The position numbers and the translations under genes were made by a program. The notes under the pieces were generated by a model. It ran no database searches and had not been told where the DNA came from. It saw only the letters and a list, made by a program, of their open reading frames with translations. DNA of 64,000 nt, taken from NCBI RefSeq assembly GCF_001751365.1, contig NZ_LJGT01000039.1, positions 1 to 64,000 of the forward strand, read 5' to 3'. Positions 1 to 9,308 of this stretch are shown here, piece after piece (the first letter of the stretch is position 1; every line of letters begins with the position of its first letter). This DNA comes from Streptomyces abyssalis. GTDB taxonomy: Bacteria > Actinomycetota > Actinomycetes > Streptomycetales > Streptomycetaceae.

Positions 1-257
1 ACAACCCTGCCACAGGCCACTCCGGGCGCTTCCCTCTCGGTGAACCCGACACTATCAGAGCTGATCCGACAGTGAATCGGGGGGTGCTTCTTACCGGCGA
101 TATCGAAATTCGGAACGCGGTAGGAAGCGGAACGGATACCGACTCTCGCCACGGGTTCGTCGAACTCCGGCGACTTGTCGGATCCTTCACCGCGGAGACC
201 GTTCAACCGGCTCCGCAGCGGCGAGAACAGTAACAGGCCGCCACGTGCGGATGCACA
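1..257. other. Left-edge stretch without a recognised gene
   Basis: I see no convincing gene in these bases. They lie downstream of the leftward SpoIIM-like gene, and whatever lies to the left is outside the window. Confidence 0.5.
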
Positions 258-1265
258 TCAGGCGGCCGTGGGCACCGGAGCCGGGCGGTCGTGAGCGGAG
301 ACGTCGCCCGTCTCCCCGGCCCGAGCGGCACGCCCTCCGAGGACGTAGACGTAAGCCAGGAACAGGAGTTCGCTGACGACGCCGATGGTGATGCGGGCCC
401 ACGTGGGAAGTCCTGACGGGGTCACGAAGCCCTCGATGACACCTGAGACGAACAGCACCGCCGCCAGCCCGATGGCCATGCCGATCGCTGAACGTCCTTC
501 TGCGGCAAGCGCGGCGCGGCGGCTGCGCGGGCCCGGATCGATGACCGTCCAGCCCAGCCGCAGTCCCGTGCCCGCGGCCACGAAGACCGCGGTGAGTTCG
601 AGAATCCCGTGCGGAAGGATGAGTCCGAGGAAGGTGTCGAGCCGGCCCGCCGACTCCATCAGGCCGATGCCGATGCCGAGGTTGAGCATGTTCTGGAAGA
701 GGACCCACAGCACCGGGATTCCGAGCAGGGCGCCGAACGCCAGGCAGACGGCGGCGGCTTGGGCGTTGTTCGTCCACACCTGCGCCGCGAAGGAAGTGGC
801 GGGGTGGCTGGAGTAGTACGACTCGTACTGGCCGCCCGGCTTTGTCATCTCCCGCAGTTCGTCCGGGGCGGCGATCGTCGAACGCACCTCCGGGTGTGTG
901 CCGATCCACCATCCGATGAGGGCGGCGACCACGACGGACAGCAGTGCGACCGGCACCCACCAGTGCCGGCTGCGGTACACGGCGGCGGGGAAACCTGCGG
1001 CGAAGAAGTGCGCGGCGTCGCTCCACGAGGCCTTCCGTGGACCCGTCACGGCGCTGCGCGCGCGTGCTACGAGGGACGTGAGGCTCCCGGCCAGCGCCGG
1101 ATCGGGGGCGCTCGACTGGACCTGGGAGAGGTGGGTGGAGGTGCGCTGGTAGAGCGTGACGAGTTCGTCCGCCTCCTGCCCGGAGAGCCGGCGCCGGCGG
1201 CGCAGCAGTTCGTCCAGCCGGTCCCACTCCGCCCTGTGCGCGGAGACGAAGACATCCAGATCCAT
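258..1265 (-). CDS. Stage II sporulation protein M-like (DUF95) membrane protein
   Basis: A 335-residue integral membrane protein of the SpoIIM/DUF95 family. The first 100 residues are soluble and Arg/Glu-rich, starting MDLDVFVSAHRAEW. At least five hydrophobic segments follow; the first is about residues 102-122 (WWVPVALLSVVVAALIGWW). A GTH...P stretch and a Gly-rich PHGILEL segment in the middle are typical of the family. It lies head to head with an RDD membrane protein 77 bases away, a pairing common in actinobacteria. In Bacillus, SpoIIM belongs to the engulfment peptidoglycan machinery. In actinobacteria the DUF95 relatives have no settled role, so I claim only the family and membrane location. 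The C-terminal 30 residues are charged and probably cytoplasmic. Confidence 0.85.
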   Translation of the reverse strand: MDLDVFVSAHRAEWDRLDELLRRRRRLSGQEADELVTLYQRTSTHLSQVQSSAPDPALAGSLTSLVARARSAVTGPRKASWSDAAHFFAAGFPAAVYRSRHWWVPVALLSVVVAALIGWWIGTHPEVRSTIAAPDELREMTKPGGQYESYYSSHPATSFAAQVWTNNAQAAAVCLAFGALLGIPVLWVLFQNMLNLGIGIGLMESAGRLDTFLGLILPHGILELTAVFVAAGTGLRLGWTVIDPGPRSRRAALAAEGRSAIGMAIGLAAVLFVSGVIEGFVTPSGLPTWARITIGVVSELLFLAYVYVLGGRAARAGETGDVSAHDRPAPVPTAA

Positions 1266-1342
1266 GGTGAGAGCTTGGCAGACGGCTCGGGGCGGACGGC
1301 AGACTGTGCCGAAGGAGACCGACGGCTGGGAGCGGAGGCACG

Positions 1343-2296
1343 GTGAGCGAGCTCGTGACGGGAGATGCCGTCGTACTGGGTCTGCGGCCGGCGCGGCTGC
1401 CGACCCGGGCGCTGGCCGTCTTCATCGACCTGGTGCTCGCCTGGGCCGTCTATCTGGCCGTCTCGATGGCGCTGCTGACCGCCGTCAGCTCGCTGGACGA
1501 CGCGGCGCTGGCCGCTGTGCAGGTGGCGCTGTTCCTGCTGGTGCTGGTGGGTGTTCCGGTCGCGGTGGAGACGCTGAGCCGCGGCAAGTCTGCGGGCAAG
1601 CTGCTGTGCGGTCTGAGGGTGCTGCGGGAGGACGGCGGGCCGGTCCGCTTCCGGCACGCCCTGGTGCGCGGGGCGATCGGGGTCATCGAGATCCAGATCT
1701 TCTTCGGCGTCGTGGCCTGCGCGGCTTCGCTCGTCTCGGCCCGCGGACGGCGGCTGGGCGATGTGTTCGCCGGGACTCTCGTCGTACGGGAGAGGGTTCC
1801 GGACGCGAGCGGAGCGCCCGCTCCGCCTCCCCCCGCATGGCTGGCCGGGAGCTTCGGGGAGCTGGACCTGTCGCGGGTTCCGGGCGGTCTCTGGCTGGCC
1901 GTACGGCAGTATCTGATGCGCGCAGGGCAGCTGGACGAGGCCGTGAGCCGTTCCATGGCGGAGCAGCTCGCCTCCGATCTCGTGTCGTGTACGGGCGTTC
2001 CGGCGCCGTACGGCGTGCCCGCCGCGGCGTATCTGGCGGGTGTCGTCGCGGAGCGGCAGGCCAGGGAGGCACAGCGGACCTTCGGCCCGCACGGGGTCGC
2101 GTCTCCTTCGGGGCCGTTCCCGTCCGCCGCCTCCCCCGGAGGGCCCACGGCGGCGCCTGGCGGGCAGCAGTCCGGCGGGCACCCGTGGGTGCCCGTCTCG
2201 GGGCCGCCCGCGGCCGCGCAGCCGGTGCCGCCCGTGGAGGCTCAGGAGAGGGTGCCCGAGGCTCCTCGCAGTACGGGCTTCGTACCGCCGTCGTAG
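1343..2296 (+). CDS. RDD family membrane protein
   Basis: A 317-residue protein that begins at GTG, with a GGAGG ribosome site five bases upstream. The RDD domain covers about residues 10-145. It has the signature Arg near the start of the first helix (RALAVFIDLVLAWAVYL), a second helix around residues 50-70 and a third near 112-130. The last 150 residues are Pro/Gly/Ala-rich and probably disordered in the cytoplasm. RDD proteins are small membrane proteins of uncertain function; some are linked to ion exchange. Its divergent partner is the SpoIIM-like gene. The stop lies 43 bases from the stop of the opposing hypothetical gene, so the two are convergent. Confidence 0.85.
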   Translation: MSELVTGDAVVLGLRPARLPTRALAVFIDLVLAWAVYLAVSMALLTAVSSLDDAALAAVQVALFLLVLVGVPVAVETLSRGKSAGKLLCGLRVLREDGGPVRFRHALVRGAIGVIEIQIFFGVVACAASLVSARGRRLGDVFAGTLVVRERVPDASGAPAPPPPAWLAGSFGELDLSRVPGGLWLAVRQYLMRAGQLDEAVSRSMAEQLASDLVSCTGVPAPYGVPAAAYLAGVVAERQAREAQRTFGPHGVASPSGPFPSAASPGGPTAAPGGQQSGGHPWVPVSGPPAAAQPVPPVEAQERVPEAPRSTGFVPPS

Positions 2297-2339
2297 AGCG
2301 CGGTGCGGTGAGAGGCGGCCTCATGGCTCCGGCGGCCGT

Positions 2340-2954
2340 TCAGCCGAAGCCGGAGGGTGGTGACTCCAGCTCCTCCAGTTCGATGCCCGGGGCGGCGAGG
2401 ACGACGTCGCCGGCGATGTGGACGGGGTGCTGTTCACCGGTGTCGACCTCTGCGACCTGGTAGTTCCCGACCACGAGGGCGCCGTTGTCAGTGGCGTGTG
2501 TTTCAGTACCGGTCAGCGTCCACGACTGGTCGAGGGTGCGCGGAGCGAGTACGGGGGGTGTGAGGGCGACGAGGCGGACGCGGACGGCGGGCCCGCCGGC
2601 GGCCGGCCGCAGCAGCCGGGACGTCGCGACGAGGAAGGCGGGGGATGCGCCGGCGAAGGAGTGGGCTGCGGCGTTGCCCTCCTGAGCGTGTTCGCCGGCC
2701 GGGTCGCTACGGACCCAGGTGACCCCGTCCAGGACGGCTCCGCGCACCTGCCAGCCCCCGGCGTGGAGTTCGAGCCGGACCGGACGGCCGAGTTCGTCGA
2801 TGGCCAGGTCGACGGAGCCCGCGTGGTCGCCGGAAGGGGCGGTGATCTGCGAGACGTAACGCCAACCGGAGGGACCGGTGGCGCAGTGGAAGTGTTCGTC
2901 GCCGAGGGGGGTGCGATCGTGCGGGTCGTGGAGCGAATACCGGCCGCGTGGCAT
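2340..2954 (-). CDS. Conserved hypothetical protein
   Basis: A 204-residue soluble protein that I cannot place in a named family. It begins MPRGRYSLHDPHD, contains a WRYVSQI segment and a repeated Gly-Asp/Gly-Trp pattern, and looks all-beta. No signal peptide, membrane segment or catalytic motif is visible. Codon use fits a real Streptomyces gene (strong G/C third position in this frame). It sits just downstream of ahcY on the same strand, with a hairpin between them, so it could be read either as a separate unit or by readthrough. A lipid- or sugar-binding role is possible from the beta-rich look, but this is a guess. Confidence 0.7.
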   Translation of the reverse strand: MPRGRYSLHDPHDRTPLGDEHFHCATGPSGWRYVSQITAPSGDHAGSVDLAIDELGRPVRLELHAGGWQVRGAVLDGVTWVRSDPAGEHAQEGNAAAHSFAGASPAFLVATSRLLRPAAGGPAVRVRLVALTPPVLAPRTLDQSWTLTGTETHATDNGALVVGNYQVAEVDTGEQHPVHIAGDVVLAAPGIELEELESPPSGFG

Positions 2955-2993
2955 GCGTGGACTCTACGTGCGAGCCGTGAGGGCAAGCCGAAG

Positions 2994-3010
2994 GCCCCCG
3001 CCGCGGGGGC
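2994..3010 (-). terminator. GC-rich hairpin downstream of ahcY
   Basis: Inverted arms GCCCCCG and CGGGGGC are separated by three bases, inside a wider imperfect stem (GCCGAGGCCCC ... GGGGCCTTCGGC on the minus strand). The hairpin lies about 75 bases past the ahcY stop. It has no U-tract, as is usual for streptomycete terminators. Confidence 0.5.
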
Positions 3011-3084
3011 AGGGGCCTCGGCCTCGTTCAGGGGTGCCCGCCGGCGCCCCGGGTGAGGGAGCGGACGCGGCGGGCGGCCGCCTG

Positions 3085-4542
3085 TCAGTACCGGTAGTGG
3101 TCCGGCTTGTACGGGCCTTCGACGGGGACGCCGATGTAGTCGGCCTGGTCCTTGCGGAGCGTCGTGAGCCTCACGCCGAGCGCGTCCAGGTGCAGACGGG
3201 CGACCTTCTCGTCGAGGTGCTTCGGCAGCACGTAGACGTCGGTCGGGTAGGCGTCGGTCTTCGTGAACAGCTCGATCTGGGCGATCGTCTGGTTCGCGAA
3301 GCTGTTGGACATCACGAACGAGGGGTGCCCGGTCGCGTTGCCCAGGTTCAGCAGACGGCCCTCGGACAGCACGATGAGCACCTTGCCGTCCGCGAAGGTC
3401 CAGGTGTGCACCTGCGGCTTGAGCTCTTCCCGGACCACGCCCTTGATCTCGGCGAGGCCGGCCATGTCGATCTCGTTGTCGAAGTGACCGATGTTGCCCA
3501 CGATGGCCTGGTGCTTCATCCGGGCCATGTCCGAGGCCATGATGATGTCCTTGTTGCCCGTGGTGGTGATGAAGATGTCCGCCGTCTCGACGACGTCCTC
3601 GAGGGTCACCACCTGGTAGCCGTCCATCGCGGCCTGGAGCGCGCAGATCGGGTCGATCTCGGTGATCAGGACGCGGGCGCCCTGACCGCGCAGCGAGTCC
3701 GCACAGCCCTTGCCGACGTCGCCGTAGCCGAAGACCACGGCGGTCTTGCCGCCGATGAGGACGTCGGTGGCGCGGTTGATGCCGTCGATCAGCGAGTGGC
3801 GGCAGCCGTACTTGTTGTCGAACTTCGACTTCGTGACGGAGTCGTTGACGTTGATCGCCGGGAAGAGGAGCGAACCGTCCTGGTGCATCTCGTACAGACG
3901 GTGCACGCCGGTGGTGGTCTCCTCGGTCACACCGCGGATCTCGGAGGCCAGCTGGGTCCACTTCTGCGGGCTCTCCCGCAGGGTGCGGTTCAGCAGCTCC
4001 AGGACCACCCGGTGCTCGTCGTTGTCCGCGGTGTCGACGGACGGGGCCGCGCCCGCCTTCTCGTACTCGACGCCCTTGTGCAGGAGGAGGGTGGCGTCAC
4101 CGCCGTCGTCGAGGATCATGTTCGGTCCGCCGGTGGCGGCGCCGGGCCAGGTGAGGGCCTGCTCGGTGCACCACCAGTACTCCTCCAGCGTCTCGCCCTT
4201 CCAGGCGAAGACCGGGACGCCCCGGGGGTTGTCCGGGGTGCCGTCGGGACCCACCACTGCGGCCGCCGCGGCGTGGTCCTGGGTGGAGAAGATGTTGCAG
4301 GACGCCCAGCGGACCTCTGCGCCCAGGGCGGTCAGGGTCTCGATCAGGACGGCCGTCTGCACGGTCATGTGGAGCGACCCGGTGATGCGGGCCCCGGTCA
4401 GGGGCTTGTCGGCGGCGTACTCCTTGCGGATCGCCATCAGGCCGGGCATCTCGTGCTCGGCCAGGCTGATCTCCTTGCGGCCGAAGGCCGCAAGTGAAAG
4501 GTCCGCGACCTTGAAGTCCTGGCCGGTGGAGGTCGTCGTCAT
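3085..4542 (-). CDS. ahcY: Adenosylhomocysteinase (S-adenosyl-L-homocysteine hydrolase)
   Basis: A 485-residue cytoplasmic NAD-dependent enzyme that splits S-adenosylhomocysteine reversibly into homocysteine and adenosine, relieving product inhibition of methyltransferases. I chose the ATG at 4542 ([12 protein letters not shown]) because a GAGGAG ribosome site lies 8-13 bases upstream; the reading frame stays open further up, but the extra 37 residues do not look like protein. Visible family marks are the [17 protein letters not shown] dinucleotide-binding loop, the HPSFVMSN segment and the C-terminal KPDHYRY. The length matches actinobacterial and mycobacterial SahH, which have an insertion relative to shorter bacterial forms. 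It is transcribed alone or with the downstream hypothetical, after a 433-base upstream gap. Confidence 0.97.
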   Translation of the reverse strand: MTTTSTGQDFKVADLSLAAFGRKEISLAEHEMPGLMAIRKEYAADKPLTGARITGSLHMTVQTAVLIETLTALGAEVRWASCNIFSTQDHAAAAAVVGPDGTPDNPRGVPVFAWKGETLEEYWWCTEQALTWPGAATGGPNMILDDGGDATLLLHKGVEYEKAGAAPSVDTADNDEHRVVLELLNRTLRESPQKWTQLASEIRGVTEETTTGVHRLYEMHQDGSLLFPAINVNDSVTKSKFDNKYGCRHSLIDGINRATDVLIGGKTAVVFGYGDVGKGCADSLRGQGARVLITEIDPICALQAAMDGYQVVTLEDVVETADIFITTTGNKDIIMASDMARMKHQAIVGNIGHFDNEIDMAGLAEIKGVVREELKPQVHTWTFADGKVLIVLSEGRLLNLGNATGHPSFVMSNSFANQTIAQIELFTKTDAYPTDVYVLPKHLDEKVARLHLDALGVRLTTLRKDQADYIGVPVEGPYKPDHYRY

Positions 4543-4975
4543 GCGAGCTGCTCTCCTCGATGTCGAGGTCATGGCTGACAGGTCCGTGCTGCGGCGCTCG
4601 GGCTCCGTGTGCGGTGCCTGCACTGCGTAACGCACCACAGCGCACACGGGCACACTGATCCCTTGCTCGCAGCCCAGTCCGTCGGAGGCCCTCTCTCCCT
4701 CGGTGGCCCGCGGGGCGGGCCGGCCGATCTGCCATCAGCAGCGACGTCTGTGCACTACGAAGTTACACCGCTCGTCCAGTCGAACGGATTGCTCACGGTG
4801 CGGGCAAGGGCGGACCTGGTCGGATTTCGGCCGCACAGTGCGCGCAGTTGTGCCGATGCCCAACAGTGGGCCCTTCCACACCTCTGGGCATAATTTGACA
4901 AACGGCGCGAAGTGATGCATTTCCCGCTGCGGCGGAGGGAGTTCAGCGACGAGCGAACGCGGACAATGCGGACGA
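4543..4975. other. 433-base gap upstream of ahcY
   Basis: This stretch should hold the ahcY promoter and a leader of unknown length. On the plus strand there is a good TTGACA at 4895-4900 but no matching -10 and no rightward gene. I looked for SAH/SAM riboswitch conserved cores on the leader strand and could not match one. No protein-coding pattern is seen. A TTCGAC/GTCCAG-rich stretch around 4770-4800 shows no clear symmetry. Confidence 0.4.
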
Positions 4976-5908
4976 TCAGCTCGACGGAGCCGACGCCTCC
5001 GGCCGGTAGATGTCCGGCTCCAGATAGATCACACGCGCGCTCGGCACGGCCGCCCGGATGCGGTCCTCCGCCGCGTCGATCGCGCTCGCGATCTCGCCCG
5101 CGGTGTCGTCGTGCTGCACCGCCACCTTGGCGGCGACCAGCAGTTCCTCGGGGCCCAGGTGCAGGGTCCGCATGTGGATGATCCTCGTCACGGTCTCGCC
5201 GTCGACGAGCGCGGAGCGGATCTTCTCCCTCTCCTCCGGATCGGCCGACTCACCCAGCAGCAGCGACTTGGTCTCCGCCGCCAGGACGATCGCGATCACC
5301 ACCAGGAGCACGCCGATGCACAGGGTGCCGATGCCGTCCCAGACGCCGTCGCCCGTGATGAGTGCGGCGCTGACGCCGAAGAGGGCGAGGACGAGACCGA
5401 CGAGCGCGCCGAGGTCCTCCAGCAGGACGATCGGCAGCTCGGGTGCCTTGGCGCGCCGCACGAACTGGCCCCAACTGAGCTTGCCGCGTACCTCGTTGGA
5501 CTCCTTGATGGCGGTGCGGAAGGAGAAGATCTCGGCGATGATCGCGAAGACCAGGACGCCGACCGGCCAGTACCAGTCCCCGAGCGCGTGCGGGTGCTTG
5601 ATCTTCTCGTAGCCCTCGTAGAGGGCGAAGACGCCACCGATGGTGAACAGGACTATGGAGACCAGGAAGCCGTAGATGTAGCGCTCACGGCCGTAGCCGA
5701 AGGGGTGCTCCTCGCTCGCGTCCTTCTTGGCCTTCTTGCCGCCGACCAGCAGCAGGGCCTGGTTCCCGGCGTCGGCGACAGAGTGCACGCTCTCCGCGAG
5801 CATTGAGGACGAGCCGCTGAAGATCCAGGCGACGAACTTGGCCACTGCGATGGCCGTGTTCGCGCCCAGCGCGGCGATGATCGCCTTCGAACCGCCTGAT
5901 GCACTCAT
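4976..5908 (-). CDS. Cation diffusion facilitator family transporter
   Basis: A 310-residue inner-membrane divalent metal/proton antiporter of the CDF family, exporting metals such as zinc. The N-terminal third has the family signature: a helix with ESVHSVADAGNQ (metal-site Ser/Asp area) followed by HPFGYGRERYIYGF. Further transmembrane helices lie near residues 80-100, 115-135, 165-185 and 195-215. A cytoplasmic ferredoxin-like domain covers about residues 225-300 and ends in DIYRPEASAPSS. The start codon gives MSASGGSKAIIAALGANT. It lies 135 bases downstream of manA on the same strand, so it may be cotranscribed, although nothing in its sequence links it to mannose metabolism. The specific metal cannot be read from the sequence. 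Confidence 0.9.
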   Translation of the reverse strand: MSASGGSKAIIAALGANTAIAVAKFVAWIFSGSSSMLAESVHSVADAGNQALLLVGGKKAKKDASEEHPFGYGRERYIYGFLVSIVLFTIGGVFALYEGYEKIKHPHALGDWYWPVGVLVFAIIAEIFSFRTAIKESNEVRGKLSWGQFVRRAKAPELPIVLLEDLGALVGLVLALFGVSAALITGDGVWDGIGTLCIGVLLVVIAIVLAAETKSLLLGESADPEEREKIRSALVDGETVTRIIHMRTLHLGPEELLVAAKVAVQHDDTAGEIASAIDAAEDRIRAAVPSARVIYLEPDIYRPEASAPSS

Positions 5909-6043
5909 ACGAGTCGGTCGTCCCTCTCTCGGTGGTACGCGTGGTCCCGGTGGTACGCGTGGTTTCGGTGATGCGCGTGAACCCGCGCTGTCGTGGATGC
6001 CTTCCGCCCGTGGCTGTCCTCCACGGCCCCACGGGTGTGCGCG

Positions 6044-7285
6044 TCAGACATCCACTGTGGCCCGGAAGAGCGTACCGTCACCCGTCATCGCGACCCGCTC
6101 GCCCGCCGGTACGTACGCGGACTGGCCGCGCCGCAGAGGCAGTTCGCCCCCTTCGTCCTGTCCGGCGGCGCCGCGCAGCACGACGTGACCGGCCGTGCAC
6201 AGCAGGATCTGCGGCGTACGGGCGTCGACGGGGCCCACCGCCGCGCCCGGTGCGACGACGTAGCGGGAGAGGCGGAACTCGCCGATGGGGACCTCGTACA
6301 GCTCCTCGCCTCCCGGGCCGGCTTCGGGGCGCAGAACAGCCGGTTCGCCCGGCTCGAAGCGGACGATCCGCAGCAACTCCGGTACGTCGACGTGCTTCGG
6401 GGTCAGGCCGCAGCGCAGCACGTTGTCGGAGTTGGCCATGATCTCCACGCCGAGGCCGCTCAGATAGGCGTGCGGCACTCCCGCGCCGAGGTAGAGGGCC
6501 TCACCCGGGTGCAGACGTACGTGGTTGAGCAGCATTGCCGCGATGACGCCGGGGTCGCCCGGGTAGTGGTGGGCGAGCGAGGCGCAGACGGCGTACGCAC
6601 CGGCGCGGGCGCGGGCCGGGGTGCCGCCTTCCGCATCGTCGCCCCCCGCGTCGGCGAGGCGGGCCGCGGCCCGTGCGGCCTCTTCGACCGTGGCGGCGAT
6701 CTCGTGCCGGTCGGCGGTGAGTACGGCGGTCAGGACCTCGCGCAGTGCCGCGCTCTCGGGGCTGGCCCGCAGGATGTCCACGTACGGCTTGAGCGCGTCC
6801 ACGTCCAGCCCGGCCAGCAGATCCGCCGCGTCCCTCGCCCGCCGGAACCCGCAGAGACCGTCGAAGTCCGTGAGCGCGCAGATGAGTTCGGGCTTGTGGT
6901 TGGTGTCCTTGTAGTTGCGCTCGGGTGCGTTGACGGGGACGCCGCGCGCCTCCTCGTCGGCGAAGCCCTGCCGCGCCTGCTCCCGGTCCGGGTGTACCTG
7001 GAGCGACAGCGGCGAGGCGGCAGCGAGCAGCTTCAGCAGGAACGGCAGACGCGGTCCGAAGGCGCGTACGGCCTCGGGGCCCAACTCCCCTTCGGGGTCG
7101 GCCGCGACGACGTCCGTCAGCGACTGCTCACCGTCGGCGCGGGCGACGGTCGAGGGGGCTCCCGGGTGGGCGCCCATCCACAGCTCGGCCTGCGGTTCGC
7201 CGGTGGCCGGCGTCCCGAGGAACTCGGGGATGGCTGAGATCGAGCCCCATGCGTAGGGCCTGACTGTGTTGCTGAGGCGGTCCAT
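6044..7285 (-). CDS. manA: Mannose-6-phosphate isomerase, class I
   Basis: A 413-residue zinc enzyme that interconverts fructose-6-phosphate and mannose-6-phosphate, the first step to GDP-mannose. The type I PMI fold is visible: YAWGS near the start, the QVHPDREQA zinc-ligand motif near residue 100, YKDTNHKPEL, and the HPGEALYLGAGVPHAYLSG cupin-like motif near residues 255-275. Length is normal for the family. A short acidic, Ala/Gly-rich insertion (about residues 205-225) is a local addition. It follows the SIS-domain gene by 103 bases on the same strand. With the Trm112-like and manB genes it forms the conserved actinobacterial manB-SIS-manA block, so it most likely supplies mannose-6-phosphate for envelope glycans and protein mannosylation. 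Confidence 0.95.
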   Translation of the reverse strand: MDRLSNTVRPYAWGSISAIPEFLGTPATGEPQAELWMGAHPGAPSTVARADGEQSLTDVVAADPEGELGPEAVRAFGPRLPFLLKLLAAASPLSLQVHPDREQARQGFADEEARGVPVNAPERNYKDTNHKPELICALTDFDGLCGFRRARDAADLLAGLDVDALKPYVDILRASPESAALREVLTAVLTADRHEIAATVEEAARAAARLADAGGDDAEGGTPARARAGAYAVCASLAHHYPGDPGVIAAMLLNHVRLHPGEALYLGAGVPHAYLSGLGVEIMANSDNVLRCGLTPKHVDVPELLRIVRFEPGEPAVLRPEAGPGGEELYEVPIGEFRLSRYVVAPGAAVGPVDARTPQILLCTAGHVVLRGAAGQDEGGELPLRRGQSAYVPAGERVAMTGDGTLFRATVDV

Positions 7286-7388
7286 GCGGTGGTGCTTCGC
7301 TTCCTTACGGCAACTGCGGGGACGAGGACGGTGAGTCGAGGGGCGGGGAGCGGGGACGGGAAGGGCGACGCTTACGGCGACGGCGCCG

Positions 7389-8732
7389 TTACGGCGACGA
7401 TGATGCGCCGCCGTCGGCCAGCGCGAGGTAAACGGCGGCGAAATCCACGGTGGCGATCAGCTCGGCGGCGGCCTCCAGAGGACCACTGCCCTCGGCGGGT
7501 TCGAGTTCGCCGAGCGGGACGTCGTTCGCGTACGCCAGGTCCCGTGCGGCCACGACGGCGGAGTCCCCGGACGGGGCACGGTCACGCAGCAGCAGGATCC
7601 GGGCATGCAGCGATTCCGGCTCGTCGACGCGGTCGCGGAAGAAGTCGTCCGGGTCGGAGCCCGCGGCGAGCGTGCCGGAGAGCAGCGCGCCGTGTGCCGC
7701 CATCGCCTCGGGAAGTGCGGCGGGCAGGGCGGGGACGCCGGGGAGCGCGGCGAAGGTGCTCGCGCTGTGCCGTGCGACAGCGCCCGCGAGAGGCCCCTCG
7801 CTCCACAACAGCGGGAAGGTTCCGGCTAGTTCGGTGGCGAGCGATTTCGCGGGGTTGCTGTACGTGGCCACGGCGGGGCCACAGCGTTCCGCGACCTGGT
7901 CGAGCCGGTCGGCCAGCGACGCCAGTGCGGCCTCGGGGGCGGCGAACAGACCGAGGCGGTCGGAGAGCACGAGGAGCGGCGTCAGCAGGGTCCACAGGAG
8001 GCCGGGCGCGGCCGTCGTCCGCGGCCCGGCGGGCGACGGATGCGGTGCGGCGGGCGTCGGATGGGGTACGGCGGGTACTTCGGCGCCGTCCGGGCCCCGG
8101 CTCTCCGGCGCACCCGTGGGGTGCGCCGCGGCCGCGTGGTCGTCCCCGTCGCCGTAGGCGTGCCCCGTGTCGTACCCGGGGACGTCGTCGCCCGCGTCCG
8201 TGGGTCCGCGTCGGCCCGGGGAGCCGTCCCGCCCCGCGGGCGCCGGCGCCGCGAGGGGCACCGTCAGCCCGTGCGTCTCCCCCGTCATCTCCGCGACAGG
8301 GGAACCGGACCTGCAGAGCGTCACGACGGTGCACCCGCGCCTGTACGCCTGCTCGATCAGCGCCGTCAGACCGGCCTCGGACCCGTCCGGCGTCGTCACC
8401 AGCAGCAGATCGAGCGAACCGGCCCAGCCGGGCAGGGCCCAGCGCAGCGCACCCGGCGCGGCCAGGGCGCCGGTGGGACGCAGCAGTGTGACGGGGACCG
8501 CGTCGTTGCCGAACGCCCCGAGAAGTTCCGCGGCGCAGGCCGTCGCCGGACCGGGACCGGCGACGAAGATCGCACGCGGCCGCCCGTCCGGCCGCAGCGC
8601 CGCCAGCGTCTCGGTGGCCTGGCGCATCGCCGTACGTACACGGGCTCCTGCTTCGGCTGTGCCGCGCAGCAGCGCCTCGGTGTCCGCGCGGGCGAGGGCC
8701 TCTGGAGAGTCGAGCAGTGACTCGTCGAGCAT
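7389..8732 (-). CDS. SIS-domain protein, putative phosphosugar isomerase
   Basis: A 447-residue protein with a sugar isomerase (SIS) fold, starting MLDESLLDSPEAL. The first SIS half covers about residues 50-160 (IFVAGPGPATACAAELLGAF, then LLLVTTPDGSEAG). The second lies around residues 240-435 and has a YSNPAKSLATELAGTFPLLW segment like the C-terminal domain of bifunctional phosphoglucose/phosphomannose isomerases. Between them, residues 163-241 are a Gly/Pro/Asp/His-rich low-complexity insertion that looks like a disordered loop. The gene sits between the Trm112-like gene and manA, an arrangement shared with mycobacteria. A role in mannose or glucose phosphate interconversion is likely, but catalysis is unproven for this family. 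Confidence 0.85.
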   Translation of the reverse strand: MLDESLLDSPEALARADTEALLRGTAEAGARVRTAMRQATETLAALRPDGRPRAIFVAGPGPATACAAELLGAFGNDAVPVTLLRPTGALAAPGALRWALPGWAGSLDLLLVTTPDGSEAGLTALIEQAYRRGCTVVTLCRSGSPVAEMTGETHGLTVPLAAPAPAGRDGSPGRRGPTDAGDDVPGYDTGHAYGDGDDHAAAAHPTGAPESRGPDGAEVPAVPHPTPAAPHPSPAGPRTTAAPGLLWTLLTPLLVLSDRLGLFAAPEAALASLADRLDQVAERCGPAVATYSNPAKSLATELAGTFPLLWSEGPLAGAVARHSASTFAALPGVPALPAALPEAMAAHGALLSGTLAAGSDPDDFFRDRVDEPESLHARILLLRDRAPSGDSAVVAARDLAYANDVPLGELEPAEGSGPLEAAAELIATVDFAAVYLALADGGASSSP

Positions 8733-8810
8733 CTTCCGGAGCCTCCGATCGGCTGCTGGACGACGAGCTGCCCGCGCCGTGTGGTGGGTGAAGGGGCGTG
8801 TTGCCGGGGA

Positions 8811-8870
8811 CGGGACGGACGGGCCGCCCTTCGGTTCGGCCGGGACGGACGGGCCGCCCTTCGGTTCGGT
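8811..8870. repeat. 30-bp tandem duplication
   Basis: Two back-to-back copies of a 30-base unit (8811-8840 and 8841-8870) differ at one position only. They lie in the spacer between the Trm112-like gene and the SIS gene. A shorter echo, CAGCCGGGGTCGT, occurs twice just to the right. Confidence 0.9.
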
Positions 8871-8942
8871 CGGTGCGTTCGGCCGGGGCCCCTCAGCCGG
8901 GGTCGTCCGGCGGGGCCCGTCAGCCGGGGTCGTTCACCTCGT

Positions 8943-9116
8943 TCAGCCGGGGCGGCGCGCCTCGTCCACCAGAAGAACCGGAATCCCGTCGCGCACCGGG
9001 TAGGCGAGCCCGCACTCGGTGCCGCCCGTGCAGACCAGCTCCTCGGCCTCCTCACGGAGCGGCGAGTGGCACGCCGGGCAGGCGAGGATCTCCAGAAGAC
9101 CGGCTTCGAGCGGCAT
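8943..9116 (-). CDS. Trm112-family zinc-ribbon protein
   Basis: A 57-residue protein read from the ATG at 9116 to the TGA at 8943. It begins [20 protein letters not shown] and has the family pattern of a CPAC pair, a second cysteine pair region (VCTGGTEC) and the closing [17 protein letters not shown]. Trm112 proteins are small zinc-binding partners that activate methyltransferases in eukaryotes. In bacteria they appear as free-standing proteins or fused to methyltransferases, and the partner here is unknown. It lies 192 bases after manB and 210 before the SIS gene, all leftward, so it is probably in the mannose operon. No methyltransferase is adjacent. Confidence 0.9.
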   Translation of the reverse strand: MPLEAGLLEILACPACHSPLREEAEELVCTGGTECGLAYPVRDGIPVLLVDEARRPG

Positions 9117-9308
9117 GGGTTGTCCCTTTCGGACGCGGGGCGCGGCTGGCGGCCAAGCGTACCGCCGGGCGCCCGGCCCCCGCCCGCGGGCTTCGGGGCC
9201 GTCGACGGGTGCGCCCGGCCCCTCTCGGGTCCGGACGTGGGAAGGGTGATCCCGGCCGTGCAGGGGTGAAGGCTGCGGTGGCGGCGAGGGCGGCTGTGGG
9301 GGAATCCC

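Noticed and set aside
2878..4497. 539-codon rightward open frame opposite ahcY
   Set aside because: It is the antisense shadow of a strongly conserved enzyme; its composition (Val/Asp/Gly/His-rich repeats) is an artefact of GC codon bias.
4895..4900. Rightward TTGACA in the ahcY upstream gap
   Set aside because: No rightward gene follows and no -10 is present at a suitable distance.
4543..4975. Possible SAH or SAM riboswitch upstream of ahcY
   Set aside because: The long leader made this attractive, but I could not find the conserved cores of known SAH or SAM riboswitches on the correct strand. A covariance-model search would decide.
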